In this document: positions 18,027 to 27,756 of the stretch, one piece after another
Numbering within the stretch: the first letter of the stretch is position 1
Layout: the number at the start of each line of letters is the position of its first letter
Source: Bianquea renquensis
Lineage (GTDB): Bacteria > Bacillota > Clostridia > Lachnospirales > Bianqueaceae
Direction of reading: 5' to 3'
Assembly: GCF_014384895.1 (NCBI RefSeq)
Contig: NZ_JACRSQ010000012.1
Span: forward strand, 1-64,000
Length of the DNA: 64,000 nt
The notes under the pieces: model-generated
Database searches by the model: none
What the model was told of the DNA's origin: nothing
The model's input: only the letters and a program-made list of their open reading frames with translations
Made by a program: the position numbers and the translations under genes

Positions 18027-20649
18027 AATAAAGTGGCTTTGTGCTCCGGATCAGATTTTGTTAAAGGAACAAGACAAAAAATATGGGAATACATGCAAAG
18101 GGGAATGGATATGGCCCTGCGCTTATGTGCGCGGCTATCTGTATAAGGGATTCACGGTTCATGGGGCGCTGAAAGCAGCGTATGTGTATTATGAGTGTGA
18201 CAATGCGTTCGATTTGTTTATCAATAAACGCGCAGTTGGAGTTTCTGATGCAGAGAGCAGTATCACGGATTTAGTACAGGAAGGTTATAATACTGTTCAT
18301 ATCCGTGTTTATCAGACCAATCGCCCGGAACAGTTCACTTCGGCAATCCGCGGAGAAATACATTTGCTATATACGGATCAAAGGGAAGAAGTGCTATATA
18401 CGGATCATTCCTGGGAAGCGCTCCGTGTCGGAAATTTTTACGAACCGGATGAGCCTGAAGACTGGCTGAGCCGGGAGGATTATCCGCGGATTGAGATGGT
18501 TTGCGATAAGATCCATCCTTTTTTTCTGCGGCATTCCTTTTATTTTAAGAAGAGGTTGATAGTAAAAAAAACAGTATCATCAGCGGTCTTATATGCCAGC
18601 GCCAAAGGCTTGTATAAGGCGTTTGTCAACGGTAATTCTGTTTCGGACAATAAATTTGTACCTGGCGCAATGGAAGAGATTTACGAATATCAGGAGTACG
18701 ACATCCGTCGTTTTTTGGACTATGGAGAGAATACCATCGGATTTATTACCGGAAACGGCTGGTATAACTGTAGATCCTGGGGGGAGCTCACGGCAAAAAA
18801 GAATATGATATGGTTTCGTGTAAAGCTGGCCTATACAGATGGAACTTCCGAGACTGTTTCTTCCGATGACAGCTGTTTCATTGCTTTTTCGCCTCTGGCA
18901 GATAATGATCTTCAGTTTGGGGAACGGTATGATGCTCGAAAAGAAATTCCCAATTGGTGTAAAAAAGGAAAAACAAAGGGCAGATGGTATCCGGTACAGG
19001 TATTGGAAGAAACAAATGAGAGGCTGTGCAGGCAGAATTACCCGCCTGTAAAACCGGTAGAATACTTGCATGCAGTGAAAAAAACACAGGTTTCAGAGCA
19101 GTGCTTCCTATTTGATTTTGGAGTCAATGTTTCTGGCAGAGTGCAGATAAAGATTCGAAATGGACAGAGTGGAGACCGTATTATCATCCGGTATTATGAA
19201 CGCTTTTATCCCACGGAGGTATTATGCGATGGACCCTATCTGCCGGTATATTTTCCGGAGGATGCAAAAGGTGGAAAAGCCAACTGGTCCGTTCGGAATC
19301 TGGATGTTTATATCTGCAAAGACGCCAGTATACAGAAATATGAAAGCGAATTTACTTATACAGGGTTTCGTTATATTGCGGTAGAGGGCCTGAAAGAGGT
19401 TGCGGATGATACGGTACAAGCGGTAGTCATGCACCAGGACCTGGAAGAAAACGGGATTGTGATAACCTCTTATAAACCTATTATGCAACTGTGGGAGATG
19501 GCGAAACGCAGTTATCGTGGGAATATTGTGGGCGGACCCACCGATTGTCCGACACGGGAAAAAAATTTTTGGAATGGAGATATTCAGACCTATGCCCCGG
19601 CGGCTTGCTGGTATATGAATAATCATGAGTTCCTTGGAAGATGGAGCGAGCACGGAAGAAAAATTGAATATGGCGTGTATGGCTGGGAAGATGAAGAATA
19701 TATTCTCCCATGGACGTTGTTTTGGTTTTATGGAGACCGCACAATATTGGAAAAAAAATATAGGAGCATTCTGCAATTGGCGGACCGCAGAAAAAAAGAC
19801 GAAAGGAACGATCTCACAAGGCATGCCCATGCCCCTTATTGCGATCATTTATCACTGGTAAATGTTCCGGCCGATTTTTTCGCAGATTGCTATTACTGTT
19901 TGATGCTTCAACGAATTTCGCAAATTGCAGAAATTTTGGGAGATCAGCGTACAGCCGATGCGTATAGACAAAAAAGGATTTTATCTGCGCAGGCGTTTCA
20001 TAAGAAATATTATCTGGAAGAAGGATTTGATTATTCACCTCGATGTCAGAGCGCCATAGTGCTTGCCCTTGCCTTCGGCCTGACGCCTAAGGAATGTAGA
20101 AGCAAGACTGCCAGCCAATTAAATGAATATGTAATAAAGAATGGCTATCATATTACCACCGGATATATGGCGACGCCGTTTTTGCTAGGTATTTTATGCG
20201 ATTATGGATACCGCGATACGGCATGGAGGCTCATTCATCAAACGGAGTATCCTTCATGGCGGTATTTGATTCAGACTGGCGCGACCACTATGACGGAAAA
20301 CTGGGAGGGGTGCGCGACAAATGATTTGTATGCCAGTATGAACCATTATGGATTTGGTTCCATTAGCAGTTGGTTTTTTGAATCACTGGGAGGGATACGC
20401 GTTTTTGACGGAACTCCAGGATTTCGTAAAATTGTGCTCAGACCTGTCATTATTCCGCAAATTGGCGCATTTGAGGCGAAGTATAAAACACAAACCGGCA
20501 TTGTGCGCGTGGCATGGATTGTGCAAGGCGATTTTGTGGATATAAAGATTGAAATTCCAGAAGGAAGCAGCGCTGCTGTAACGCTGCCAAATGGAGAGAC
20601 GAAGGCGTTATCAAGCGGCCGGTTTGAATTTCATAAAATGCGATATTAG
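18013..20649 (+). CDS. Alpha-L-rhamnosidase, GH78 family
   Basis: The 878-residue protein should release terminal alpha-L-rhamnose from imported oligosaccharides; it has no signal peptide. The N-terminal beta-sandwich domains match the GH78 pattern (AVLYASAKGLYKAFVNGNSVSDN, EYDIRRFLDYGENTIGFITGNGWYN). The (alpha/alpha)6 barrel carries GGPTDCPTREKNFWNGDIQ at about 508-526, equivalent to the DCPQRxERxGWxGD signature, including the acidic residue of TRE. ATTMTENWEG and a C-terminal beta-domain (GFRKIVLRP) complete it. ATG 18013 is preceded by GGGGGAGG and overlaps the upstream gene by 14 nt. Confidence 0.85.
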   Translation: MSDHKIKWLCAPDQILLKEQDKKYGNTCKGEWIWPCAYVRGYLYKGFTVHGALKAAYVYYECDNAFDLFINKRAVGVSDAESSITDLVQEGYNTVHIRVYQTNRPEQFTSAIRGEIHLLYTDQREEVLYTDHSWEALRVGNFYEPDEPEDWLSREDYPRIEMVCDKIHPFFLRHSFYFKKRLIVKKTVSSAVLYASAKGLYKAFVNGNSVSDNKFVPGAMEEIYEYQEYDIRRFLDYGENTIGFITGNGWYNCRSWGELTAKKNMIWFRVKLAYTDGTSETVSSDDSCFIAFSPLADNDLQFGERYDARKEIPNWCKKGKTKGRWYPVQVLEETNERLCRQNYPPVKPVEYLHAVKKTQVSEQCFLFDFGVNVSGRVQIKIRNGQSGDRIIIRYYERFYPTEVLCDGPYLPVYFPEDAKGGKANWSVRNLDVYICKDASIQKYESEFTYTGFRYIAVEGLKEVADDTVQAVVMHQDLEENGIVITSYKPIMQLWEMAKRSYRGNIVGGPTDCPTREKNFWNGDIQTYAPAACWYMNNHEFLGRWSEHGRKIEYGVYGWEDEEYILPWTLFWFYGDRTILEKKYRSILQLADRRKKDERNDLTRHAHAPYCDHLSLVNVPADFFADCYYCLMLQRISQIAEILGDQRTADAYRQKRILSAQAFHKKYYLEEGFDYSPRCQSAIVLALAFGLTPKECRSKTASQLNEYVIKNGYHITTGYMATPFLLGILCDYGYRDTAWRLIHQTEYPSWRYLIQTGATTMTENWEGCATNDLYASMNHYGFGSISSWFFESLGGIRVFDGTPGFRKIVLRPVIIPQIGAFEAKYKTQTGIVRVAWIVQGDFVDIKIEIPEGSSAAVTLPNGETKALSSGRFEFHKMRY

Positions 20650-20680
20650 GATTCATGGAAAAATCAAGGGAGGCTTACAG

Positions 20681-21484
20681 ATGACATTAAAAGAAAAGGT
20701 AATAAATCGAAGTTACATGACGGGAACACATGTTCATTTGCTGGATGCAAGCGTTACAGAAATGCTTTCCTATCTTGGGTATGACTTTATTTGGCTGGAT
20801 ATGGAGCATACGCAGCTTTCCTGTGAAGACGCCTATCACCATCTTATGGCAGCAAAAGCAGGTGGAACGCCGGTTGTTGTGCGTGTGCCTGCAGATGACC
20901 TTACGATTACAAAAAAGATTTTGGAGATAGGTGTTGGCGGGATCGTATTTCCGATGGTGCGGGACTATGAACATGCAAAGGAATTGATCTCGTGGACACT
21001 TTATCCGCCATATGGAAAGCGAGGCTGTGGACCAAAAGGGGCAGTCCGGTATGGCCTGGATACCGAATCTGAGTTTTATGGCAAAGGTCATTTGGAAGTA
21101 TGCAGATTTATCCAGATCGAGCAAAAGAGCGCCGTTTTAGAGGCAGAGCGGATAGCGCAGATTCCCTATCTGGATGGCTGTATACTGGGAATGCACGATC
21201 TGTCCGGTTCTATCCATCGGCTGGGAGACGTTTTTTCAGAAGAAAATTTGAAGCTGGCCAGGTCCGCGATTACAGCATTTAAGAGCCAAAACAAATCTGT
21301 TGGAGTTTCTACTACCGCCACAGACAAAAAAACACTATCCTTATATCATGGGATGGGAATCAATATGATTGCAGCAGGGGCGGATTATAGCTATATCATT
21401 GAAGCGGCAAAAGGAACATTGCGGACAATCAAAGATATACAGGGGGAAGGCAAAATCCCCCCTACCTGGAAAGGTCATAGGTAG
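20681..21484 (+). CDS. HpcH/HpaI-family class II aldolase, RhmA-like
   Basis: The 267-residue protein has the HpcH/HpaI TIM-barrel pattern. YDFIWLDMEHTQLS carries the metal-binding Glu region, PPYGKRGCGPKGAVRYG matches the PPxGxRGxG loop, and FIQIEQKSAVLEAE and GCILGMHDLSGSI match the pyruvate- and metal-binding loops. Such enzymes cleave 2-keto-3-deoxy acids to pyruvate and an aldehyde. Placement right after an alpha-L-rhamnosidase suggests 2-keto-3-deoxy-L-rhamnonate aldolase, but rhamnose dehydrogenase, lactonase and dehydratase genes are not in the window. ATG 20681 follows AAGGGAGG. Confidence 0.75.
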   Translation: MTLKEKVINRSYMTGTHVHLLDASVTEMLSYLGYDFIWLDMEHTQLSCEDAYHHLMAAKAGGTPVVVRVPADDLTITKKILEIGVGGIVFPMVRDYEHAKELISWTLYPPYGKRGCGPKGAVRYGLDTESEFYGKGHLEVCRFIQIEQKSAVLEAERIAQIPYLDGCILGMHDLSGSIHRLGDVFSEENLKLARSAITAFKSQNKSVGVSTTATDKKTLSLYHGMGINMIAAGADYSYIIEAAKGTLRTIKDIQGEGKIPPTWKGHR

Positions 21485-21493
21485 GGGGATTCA
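21454..21493 (+). terminator. Terminator of the glycan operon
   Basis: AATCCCCCCTACCT pairs with AGGTAGGGGGATT around an 11-nt loop. The left arm lies inside the last codons of the aldolase gene. The stem is very stable, though followed by a mixed sequence rather than a pure T-run. Confidence 0.65.
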
Positions 21494-21507
21494 ACTATCC
21501 TATAGGG

Positions 21508-21534
21508 AGGTCCGCCTTGGGCGGACCTAATTTT
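21508..21534. terminator. Second hairpin, perfect GGTCCGCC/GGCGGACC stem
   Basis: AGGTCCGCC, loop TTG, GGCGGACCT then AATTTTAT. It lies between the convergent aldolase and folT-like genes and can serve either strand. A near-identical stem recurs at about 53888 after gmk. Confidence 0.6.
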
Positions 21535-21563
21535 ATGGCGCGGGGAGTCGCACCGAATCCAAT

Positions 21564-22154
21564 TTATTTTTTCTGAACGGTGGGGATCGGGCGAACTGGA
21601 GATGAAGGGAGCTTGCCCACAATACCGGTGACAATCCGCAAAACCGAGTACAGCAGCAGGATCTCCACAGGCAGCAGCGCGATGTTTTTGATGACACGGC
21701 TCGGCACAAGGGCCCAGAACCCCTTCCCCATCATGATGGATAGCCAGAAGGTATTCAGCAGAATGTTAAGAAGGAGATTTGTCAGCGTTTTGGCGACGAT
21801 TGCCCGGACAAGGGTTACACGGCTGTGATAGAAGACCATGCCGTACAAGACACCGCCCAATATGGCAGTGATGGTAAAGCCTGGAAAGAAGGCACCGCTG
21901 GGCTTGATGAGATATTTGACAATATCTCCGACTCCAGCGGCGATGCCGGCAGTCACAGGTCCGAATAGCATGCCCATAGTGGCGGTGATGAGGTATCCCA
22001 GTCCCAAGCGAAGAGACTCTGAGACCTGGATGGTAAAAAAGCTGAGCACGACGCTGACGGCCAACAGCATTGCAATCAGGGTGATGGTTCTCAGCTTGCT
22101 CATCTCCCGGAAAGAATCCGGGAATTTGCGCAAAAATGTACTTCCTTTGTTCAT
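21564..22154 (-). CDS. folT: ECF transporter S component, folate type (FolT-like)
   Basis: The 196-residue protein has about six hydrophobic spans and the S-component pattern (RLGLGYLITATMGMLFGPVTAGIAAGVGDIVKYLI). It would bind folate in the membrane and use the shared EcfA/A'/T module, which is not in the window. ATG 22154 is set by GAGGAGG eight nt upstream. The strongest evidence for folate is the tetrahydrofolate riboswitch in its leader. The C-terminal tail (SPVRPIPTVQKK) is short and charged. Confidence 0.85.
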   Translation of the reverse strand: MNKGSTFLRKFPDSFREMSKLRTITLIAMLLAVSVVLSFFTIQVSESLRLGLGYLITATMGMLFGPVTAGIAAGVGDIVKYLIKPSGAFFPGFTITAILGGVLYGMVFYHSRVTLVRAIVAKTLTNLLLNILLNTFWLSIMMGKGFWALVPSRVIKNIALLPVEILLLYSVLRIVTGIVGKLPSSPVRPIPTVQKK

Positions 22155-22253
22155 AGCAGCGACCTCCTCATTTATACAAGATTTCCCGCGGCTGGGGCCG
22201 CTCTGGATGCGGTTGCACAAATCGACAGAGGTACTGCCTCTTCAATCCGTGTA

Positions 22254-22352
22254 ACAGCGGGATGCGATGGTCAGACCGCAAGCGCGAACGCTTTTCGTTC
22301 CGGCAGCAACTCCCCGTCTGCCGGACACTTAACGCCTGTCCACCTACTCTGC
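22254..22352 (-). promoter_or_regulatory. Tetrahydrofolate (THF) riboswitch
   Basis: On the minus strand the leader reads GCAGAGTAGGTGG, then GGCGTTAAGTGTCCGGCAG, a hairpin (CCGGCAG / CTGCCGG), then CGAAAAGCGTTCGCGC, and ends CATCGCATCCCGCTG. These are the conserved blocks of the THF riboswitch class (AGAGUAG, CGUUAAGUG, GCAUCCGCU). About 100 nt separate its 3' end from the start codon, room for an expression platform near the ribosome binding site. Confidence 0.85.
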
Positions 22353-22368
22353 TTTAACGAACGGATCT

Positions 22369-22397
22369 AGTATAGCATAGGTGGGACCACATTGCAA
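22369..22397 (-). promoter_or_regulatory. Promoter of the folT-like gene
   Basis: On the minus strand TTGCAA (22392-22397), a 17-nt spacer and TATACT (22369-22374) lie immediately upstream of the THF riboswitch, so transcription starts just before its 5' end. Confidence 0.65.
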
Positions 22398-22615
22398 TGG
22401 CCGGAATTTCTAAAATGGGAGGGGTGGAAGGGGGAGAAGGTGATTGTTTTTTTAAGAGAGCAGCGATAATTGAAAATTCGATTGAAACCATCCAACCGTC
22501 TGCTTCCATTACACAATGTGTTCTTATCACAACCCATTCTGTCAGTATAAGTTAACAAATTTGTAAAACAAAGATTAAAAATTCAAATTATATAGTATTA
22601 AAATAATAAAAATAC

Positions 22616-22643
22616 TTGAAAAAAATGTAGATAATGGTAAAAT
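22616..22643 (+). promoter_or_regulatory. Promoter of the cas operon
   Basis: TTGAAA (22616-22621), a 16-nt spacer and TAAAAT (22638-22643) sit in a very AT-rich stretch (22540-22670), 31 nt before the cas3 ATG. The rest of 22400-22615 shows no gene. Confidence 0.55.
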
Positions 22644-22673
22644 ATAGTTAAAAAAAGTAGAAGGCGCATAAAC

Positions 22674-25154
22674 ATGGGACACAGGACAGAATTTCCAGCT
22701 CATATACGATTGTTACCACACGAGGAGTGGCAAAGCGTCGGCGAGCACCTGGATGAGGTGGAGGCCATCGCCCGGGAGGCGGGCGGCAAAATCGGACTGC
22801 AAAATACCGCGTCCTTGGCCGCGTATCTCCATGATGCGGGGAAATATACGAAAGCCTTCAAGGATTACCTGGTCGACAGTGTTTTTGGCCGCCGTCAGGG
22901 AAAGGGGCCGATTCATTCCACCATCGGCGCAAAATATCTGTATGAGACGCGATATCAAAGCTCACGCGATCCCACGGAGAAACTGACGGCACAGCTTATT
23001 TCTCTGGTGATCTGCCAGCACCACGGTCTCTGCGACTGCCTCTCTGTGGATGGGGAGGACAAGTATACCCAGAAGATGGAGACGGACAAGGAACTCTTTT
23101 ATGGTGAGGCGATGGGCCATTATACAGCGATATATCGATCGGAAGAAGAGTTAGAGCGATTGTTCCAGGCCGCCTATGGGGAAGTGGAGGCCCTCTGTCA
23201 GAAGATGCAGGACCGTGGTCTGGATGGTTATTTTACCATCGCCATGGTACAGCGCTTTCTTTTATCCGCCATTATTGACGGCGACTATTCGAGCACCTAT
23301 CACTTTATGTCAAACACGGCTCCTACGCCGCCGGTGGATCCCAAAAGCTTCTGGAGACAGGGCGTGGAGCGGTTAGAGGATGTATTGCAGGAGTACGGGA
23401 AACGAGCAGATCAGAATCCCATCAACCGCTACCGGCAGAAAATTTCTGAGGAATGCAGGGCCTTCGCCAAGAGAGGAACGGGAGTCTACCAGCTGACAGT
23501 TCCCACAGGTGGCGGCAAGACAGAGAGCTCCATCCGGTTTGCCCTGGAACATGCAAAGGAGCACGGGAAAGATAAGATCATCTATGTCATCCCCTATCTG
23601 TCGATTTTGGAACAGAACGCAGATCGAATTCGCAAAATTCTGTTGTCACCGGAATGTTCGGAGCCGGAGCACTATATTTTGGAGCACCATTCCAATATAA
23701 TCTGGGAAAGGGATGAGGAGGCCGACGAGGATCAGACCGAGCGTGAAAAGGCTTACCGGGCCTTGACGGAGCGATATTCCTCACCCGTGGTGTTCACCAC
23801 CATGGTACAGTTCCTGGAAACTTTTTTTGGTCAGAAAAAGCAGAGCATTCGCCGGATGCAGAGTTATGCCAACGCGGTGGTGATCTTCGATGAGGTTCAA
23901 TCCATACCCGTTAACAGTATTTCTTTATTCAATGGCGCTGTCAACTTTCTCAGTGAAGTTGCCAATACGACAGTTGTTCTCTGTACGGCGACACAGCCAG
24001 AACTCAGCAGAACCAGACGGCCGATTTTGCTGGCCGCCCATCCGAATATGGTGGAGAATGTGACCGACACATTCCAGCAGTTTAAACGGGTGCAAATTAA
24101 AAATTGCTGTACAGATGCGGGATACAGTGTGGAAGCGGCGGCGGACTTTATTTTGGAGGCTTCGGAACAGAAGGATTCCCTATTGGCAATTTTGAATACA
24201 AGAAAAGAGGCGGGGGATGTCTATCGCTGTATTGAAAAAAGGCTAAAGCAGCGGGGGGAGGATGCCTACGAGCTCTACCACTTGAGTAACGCCATGTGTC
24301 CAAATCATCGCCGGGAGAGGCTTCGCATGATAAAAGAACGCCTGGCGGAGAAACGACAACAACCGGATGGTAAGAAGCTGATCTGCGTCAGCACCCAGCT
24401 CATCGAAGCGGGAGTGGATATCTCATTTCAGTGTGTCGTCCGCGCCTTAGCAGGTTTGGACCGGATCGCGCAGGCAGCGGGGAGGTGTAACCGGGAGGGG
24501 GAGATCGATTGCCAGGATGTTTACGTGATCAAGTTGGCGGAGGAAAATCTATCCAATCTAAAAGATATCGCCTATGGAAAGGAGGCGACGGCTCGAATCT
24601 TCGATGAGTTTAAGCGGAATCCTGCTATGTTCGGCTATGATTTGCTATCGCCCCAGGCCATGGCGGTATTCTATCAATATTATTATCAGGGACGGGAGAA
24701 GGAGATGGATTTTGCTGTGCCCCAAAGGGGATCGCAAGCGGGATTTACAGTATACGACATTCTATCTCAAAATCAAGTAGGCCGGTCGGCCTACGAGGAA
24801 TGGGAGGACTGCGATTCTGAGCTCATTCTGAGTCAGGCTTTTCAGACAGCAGCCAGAGAGTTCTATGTAATCAGACAAGATGCAATCTCCGTTATTGTCC
24901 CCTACGGGGATCAGGGGAAAGCGGTGATTGCAAATCTCAATGGAGACTGTACGCTGGAGGAGGCCAAGGGATTTTTGGCCAAAGCACAGCCCTATACAGT
25001 GGATCTATATTCCCACAGCGTCGCGACCTTACAGAGGGGAGACGCTATATACCCACTTCTCGACGGCAGTGTGTGGGTTCTGAAAGAACGATACTATGAT
25101 GACCAGTTGGGGGTTGTGAGTGAAGCCGGCAAAATGGACATGTGGAGTGTGTAG
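22674..25154 (+). CDS. cas3: CRISPR-associated helicase/nuclease Cas3, type I-C
   Basis: The 826-residue protein unwinds and degrades DNA marked by Cascade. An N-terminal HD nuclease domain (AAYLHDAGKYTKAF, HD at 53-54; CQHHGLCD further on) is fused to an SF2 helicase: Walker A PTGGGKTES at about 276-284, the Walker B/DEAD-like box IFDEVQSI, TATQPEL, and motif V/VI regions STQLIEAGVDISF and QAAGRCNREG. All expected motifs are present, so it looks active. It is the first gene of an operon in canonical I-C order. The ribosome binding site is a modest AGAAGG. Confidence 0.95.
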   Translation: MGHRTEFPAHIRLLPHEEWQSVGEHLDEVEAIAREAGGKIGLQNTASLAAYLHDAGKYTKAFKDYLVDSVFGRRQGKGPIHSTIGAKYLYETRYQSSRDPTEKLTAQLISLVICQHHGLCDCLSVDGEDKYTQKMETDKELFYGEAMGHYTAIYRSEEELERLFQAAYGEVEALCQKMQDRGLDGYFTIAMVQRFLLSAIIDGDYSSTYHFMSNTAPTPPVDPKSFWRQGVERLEDVLQEYGKRADQNPINRYRQKISEECRAFAKRGTGVYQLTVPTGGGKTESSIRFALEHAKEHGKDKIIYVIPYLSILEQNADRIRKILLSPECSEPEHYILEHHSNIIWERDEEADEDQTEREKAYRALTERYSSPVVFTTMVQFLETFFGQKKQSIRRMQSYANAVVIFDEVQSIPVNSISLFNGAVNFLSEVANTTVVLCTATQPELSRTRRPILLAAHPNMVENVTDTFQQFKRVQIKNCCTDAGYSVEAAADFILEASEQKDSLLAILNTRKEAGDVYRCIEKRLKQRGEDAYELYHLSNAMCPNHRRERLRMIKERLAEKRQQPDGKKLICVSTQLIEAGVDISFQCVVRALAGLDRIAQAAGRCNREGEIDCQDVYVIKLAEENLSNLKDIAYGKEATARIFDEFKRNPAMFGYDLLSPQAMAVFYQYYYQGREKEMDFAVPQRGSQAGFTVYDILSQNQVGRSAYEEWEDCDSELILSQAFQTAAREFYVIRQDAISVIVPYGDQGKAVIANLNGDCTLEEAKGFLAKAQPYTVDLYSHSVATLQRGDAIYPLLDGSVWVLKERYYDDQLGVVSEAGKMDMWSV

Positions 25155-25166
25155 AGGAGGAGAGTC

Positions 25167-25880
25167 ATGGAATATAAAAATCAAATCGAGTTTACGGTAT
25201 ATGGAAAACGGGCTTTATTTAGTGATCCCATCACCCGAATCGGAGGCGAAAAGTGTTCCTATCAGATTCCGACCTATCAGGCCCTGAAGGGAATCCTGGA
25301 GAGCTGCTATTGGAAGCCAACCTTCCTCTGGTATATCGACGAGCTGCGCGTCATGCGATCCATTCAAACCCAATCCCAAGGCGTCCGTCCTGTGGAGTAT
25401 ACAGGTGGAAATACGCTGTCCATCTATACCTATCTGACCAACGTGGAATACCAGGTGCGAGCGCATTTCCAGTGGAATGAAAACCGACCGGAGCTAGCCC
25501 AAGATCGGAACGAAAACAAGCATTATTATATTGCAAAGCGGATGCTGGAGCGGGGCGGACGCCGGGATATTTTCTTAGGAACCCGGGAATGCCAGGGATA
25601 CATTGAGCCTTGTGAATTTGGTTCAGGAAAGGGAGATTACGATACATACGGGGAGCTTGCCTTTGGCTTGATGTTCCACGGATTCGACTATCCCGATGAG
25701 ACGGGAAAGCAAAAGCTAGGCGTCCGGTTCTGGAACCCTGTCATGAGGAATGGGTATATTAGTTTGATTCCTCCGGAAGCCTGCACCATACGCCGGGAGA
25801 TTGCCGGCCAGAAGCCAAAGGTTTTCGGAGAAGGGAATTTCAGCGGATGGAAAGAGTTTGAGGAGGGGGGAGTTTTTTGA
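25167..25880 (+). CDS. cas5c: Cas5c (Cas5d), pre-crRNA-processing endoribonuclease
   Basis: The 237-residue RAMP protein in type I-C replaces Cas6: it cuts the repeat hairpin and stays bound to the crRNA 5' handle. The sequence shows the I-C Cas5 pattern ([38 protein letters not shown], with the catalytic-region Tyr/Lys/His positions plausible) and [23 protein letters not shown] precedes ATG. Its stop overlaps the TTG start of cas8c. Confidence 0.93.
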   Translation: MEYKNQIEFTVYGKRALFSDPITRIGGEKCSYQIPTYQALKGILESCYWKPTFLWYIDELRVMRSIQTQSQGVRPVEYTGGNTLSIYTYLTNVEYQVRAHFQWNENRPELAQDRNENKHYYIAKRMLERGGRRDIFLGTRECQGYIEPCEFGSGKGDYDTYGELAFGLMFHGFDYPDETGKQKLGVRFWNPVMRNGYISLIPPEACTIRREIAGQKPKVFGEGNFSGWKEFEEGGVF

Positions 25881-27715
25881 GCTGGATTGATAAGTTGTAT
25901 GAAACCTACGAGAACTGCCAGGAGTATGTGGGCAAGGATCGGGAGGACATGCTTCTGCCCATCGCCCACACAACTAACAACGCGCAGATTCAGGTTACGC
26001 TGAATCAGGATGCGGAGATCGTCATGGCGGAGAAGGTGCCCAAGGAAAATGCGGTGACCATCATTCCCTGTACGGAAGACTCAGCGAGTCGAGGAGTTGG
26101 AATATTTCCCCATGCGTTATTTGACAAGCTGATCTACATTGCCGGCGATTACGCCGACTCGATCAGCGAGAAGGGGAGGCCATACCATGAGGCCTATGAG
26201 ACGCTGTTAGATCGGTGGTGTGCGTCAGAGGACTGTCACCCGCAGGTTCAAATTATTGCACGGTATCTCAAGAAGAATTGTCTCATCCAGGACCTGGTTC
26301 GGTTTGGCTGTCTTGTGGAAAAGGAGGGGGCTATCGACCCATCTGTCAAAATTGGCGATGTGGCGCAGACGGACGCTTTCGTGCGCTTCTGTGTCAACCG
26401 AATGGGGGTCCAGGAAAACCCGAGAGTGTGGGAAAATCCCGAAGTCTGGCAGTCCTATATTCGATTTTATGAGGGCCAGCAGGAGAACAGGAGGCTCTGC
26501 TATGTGACAGGCCAGGTGATCCCCTGTACAGACAAGCATCCTAGCAAAATCCGCAATTCAGCGGACAAAGCCAAGCTGATTTCAGCCAATGATAAAAGCG
26601 GATTTACCTTTCGGGGACGGTTCGCAGATAAGCAGCAGGCGCTCAGCGTAGGATATGAGATATCGCAAAAGGCTCACAACGCGTTAAAGTGGTTGATTGC
26701 GAAGCAGGGCTATAAAAACGGGGATCAGGTGATCCTCACCTGGGAAACAAAACGTTTGAAGGCGGCCAATCCAGTGTTAGGCAGCCAACAGCTGATGACC
26801 CAATATACAGAACCTGCGGCTGAACCCAAAACCATGCAGGCCTATGCGCGGAAACTCAATGAGGCCATCGCTGGCTATAAAAATAATCTAGATCGGGCAG
26901 CGAAGGTGGTCGTCATGGGCTTAGACTCAGCCATCCCTGACAACCGGGGCCGTCTGGCTATCACCTACTACCGGGAACTGCCCGGGTCCGAATTCTATGA
27001 CCGGATTCAGCGCTGGTATCGGGATTGTTGCTGGGAGCTATGGAGTTGGAAGGATGAGCAATTCATTTCCTATATGGGAAGTCCGTCCCCACATAGCATC
27101 GCGGTTGCAGCGTACGGCAAGAATGCAGACAAAAAGTTACTAACCGAGACAGTGGAACGGCTGCTCCCCTGTATTGTAGACCAGGCAAAATTGCCCTTCG
27201 ATCTGGTCCAATCCGTCTACAATCGGGTTCGGACCTTGGCTTCCAGCGCAAGCAGCTCGGAGTGGATTCATCTGTTGTCAATCTGCTGCGCCTTAGGGCG
27301 CTGCTATGGAAAAGAACGGGATAAGGAGGAATGGACAGTGGAAGGAAATAGCATGGAACTCGACAAAAGCTATCTGTGCGGACGCCTGTTGGCGGTCATG
27401 GACGGCATGGAAAAATGGGCGCTAGCCAAGATGGGAGAGGACCGGCAGACCAACGCCATGCGGTATTTGGATCCGTACACAAAGAATGCGGGGAAAATCA
27501 TACCGATTTTGCAGCGCAGATTGCTCCCTTACATGGAGCGAATCGGGGATAAGCATAATTGGCTGCTGGAGACCATGGGGGAGATCTGTGAGAAACTTAG
27601 CCAATACGACGGAGAGTTAAAGGCGCTGGATTATCGGTTTACTCTGGGATTCTACACACAGCAGAAACAGATCCGGGACGAGACAAAGCGCAGAAAAGCA
27701 GAGGCGGAGAAATGA
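25877..27715 (+). CDS. cas8c: Cas8c (Csd1), large subunit of type I-C Cascade
   Basis: The 612-residue Csd1 protein recognises the PAM and, through internal translation in known I-C systems, can also supply the small subunit Cas11c. Family features include an early [21 protein letters not shown], the middle [12 protein letters not shown] region, and [19 protein letters not shown]. Translation starts at TTG 25877, with GGAGGGGGG six nt upstream; this codon overlaps the cas5 stop, so the two are coupled. I did not identify the internal Cas11 start with confidence. Confidence 0.92.
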   Translation: MSWIDKLYETYENCQEYVGKDREDMLLPIAHTTNNAQIQVTLNQDAEIVMAEKVPKENAVTIIPCTEDSASRGVGIFPHALFDKLIYIAGDYADSISEKGRPYHEAYETLLDRWCASEDCHPQVQIIARYLKKNCLIQDLVRFGCLVEKEGAIDPSVKIGDVAQTDAFVRFCVNRMGVQENPRVWENPEVWQSYIRFYEGQQENRRLCYVTGQVIPCTDKHPSKIRNSADKAKLISANDKSGFTFRGRFADKQQALSVGYEISQKAHNALKWLIAKQGYKNGDQVILTWETKRLKAANPVLGSQQLMTQYTEPAAEPKTMQAYARKLNEAIAGYKNNLDRAAKVVVMGLDSAIPDNRGRLAITYYRELPGSEFYDRIQRWYRDCCWELWSWKDEQFISYMGSPSPHSIAVAAYGKNADKKLLTETVERLLPCIVDQAKLPFDLVQSVYNRVRTLASSASSSEWIHLLSICCALGRCYGKERDKEEWTVEGNSMELDKSYLCGRLLAVMDGMEKWALAKMGEDRQTNAMRYLDPYTKNAGKIIPILQRRLLPYMERIGDKHNWLLETMGEICEKLSQYDGELKALDYRFTLGFYTQQKQIRDETKRRKAEAEK

Positions 27716-27756
27716 AATCAAAAGGCTAACAGCGAAGGAAAAGGAGAGGATGTACA

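Noticed and set aside
19222..19848. A 208-codon frame on the minus strand inside the rhamnosidase gene
   Set aside because: A shadow of the coding strand; the GH78 motifs are unmistakable in the plus frame.
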